A stretch of 41,987 nt of DNA from Clostridia bacterium (GTDB taxonomy: Bacteria; Bacillota; Clostridia; Oscillospirales; Acutalibacteraceae), in contig JAFXDE010000001.1 in assembly GCA_017516315.1 (NCBI GenBank), forward strand, positions 1-41,987, read 5' to 3'. Shown piece by piece: positions 41,832-41,987 of the stretch (positions are counted from its first letter, which is position 1; each line of letters begins with the position of its first letter). Both the position numbers and the translations under genes were made by a program. The notes under the pieces were generated by a model. The model was not told where the DNA came from. It did not search any database and was given only the letters and a program-made list of their open reading frames with translations.

Positions 41832-41987
41832 TATCCATAGGATAGTTAAGTGCTTCGTCTGTCTTCCTTCACCGCAGATAAGGGCGCCCTTAAAATATAT
41901 CCTTTTGATTTAATATCAATGAGCCAAAGTGGCTCATAAAATTTTGATCTTTTACTATTTTGAGCCAAAAAGCTGTACTTTTGGCTC
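41832..41987. promoter_or_regulatory. Palindrome-rich control region of the mobile element
   Basis: No gene is seen in this stretch. It holds TATCC/GGATA (41832-41844), a 14-base perfect palindrome TAAGGGCGCCCTTA (41879-41892), GAGCCA/TGGCTC (41921-41935) and GAGCCAAAA/TTTTGGCTC (41962-41987). The four GAGCC half-sites in two inverted pairs suggest a protein-binding array, perhaps for the ParB-like protein or a regulator of the mob operon. Confidence 0.45.

Overview
The window looks like the chromosome of an anaerobic, endospore-lineage Firmicute of the class Clostridia, most like gut Oscillospiraceae/Ruminococcaceae. The reasons are strong AGGAGG-type ribosome sites, TTGACA/TATAAT promoters, FMN and SAM-I riboswitches on ribU and metK, a SipL-type spore-coat protein and a BofA-type protein, many small carbohydrate loci, and dispersed palindromic repeats between genes. 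Taxonomy is inference; there is no rRNA here.

Positions 1-7138 hold a palindromic repeat at the left edge and then a tightly coupled six-gene minus-strand operon: sugar dehydrogenase, L-galactonate-type dehydrogenase, tagaturonate reductase (UxaB), altronate dehydratase (UxaA), amidohydrolase/lactonase and a DUF2804 protein. The simplest reading is oxidative breakdown of an L-sugar (best guess L-galactose) through tagaturonate and altronate to 2-keto-3-deoxygluconate. A perfect GAAACCGGTTTC operator lies in the divergent region.

Positions 7335-21292 carry a repeat protein plus ECF sigma factor, GH43-like, GH16 and GH13 glycosidases and another beta-propeller glycosidase, an esterase, the manganese exporter MntP, a methyltransferase and Nudix pair, a secreted SGNH hydrolase with S-layer-type repeats, a papain-like protein followed by a GPH sugar symporter, and two small membrane proteins. 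Convergent genes are usually separated by shared bidirectional terminators.

Positions 21419-35922 carry SipL, DUF1294 and zinc-ribbon proteins, a GHL10 lipoprotein followed by a 932-residue amidase, BofA, ManA, a CREST-family (ceramidase-like) membrane protein, FMN riboswitch-RibU, SAM-I riboswitch-MetK, a short-chain dehydrogenase, TspO and a SulP transporter. Three different palindromic intergenic elements occur here.

Positions 35972-36361 form the most unusual locus: one promoter, two tandem truncated tRNA-Ala-like units and an intact tRNA-Ala(GGC). The intact tRNA sits in the loop of a 14-bp stem that ends in a T-run.

From roughly 36.4 kb to the right edge is a mobilizable or conjugative element: two AT-rich orphan genes, then a minus-strand operon mobC-relaxase-parB-small ORF-large serine recombinase, and an upstream region rich in inverted repeats (candidate oriT/control region). 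The element continues past the window.
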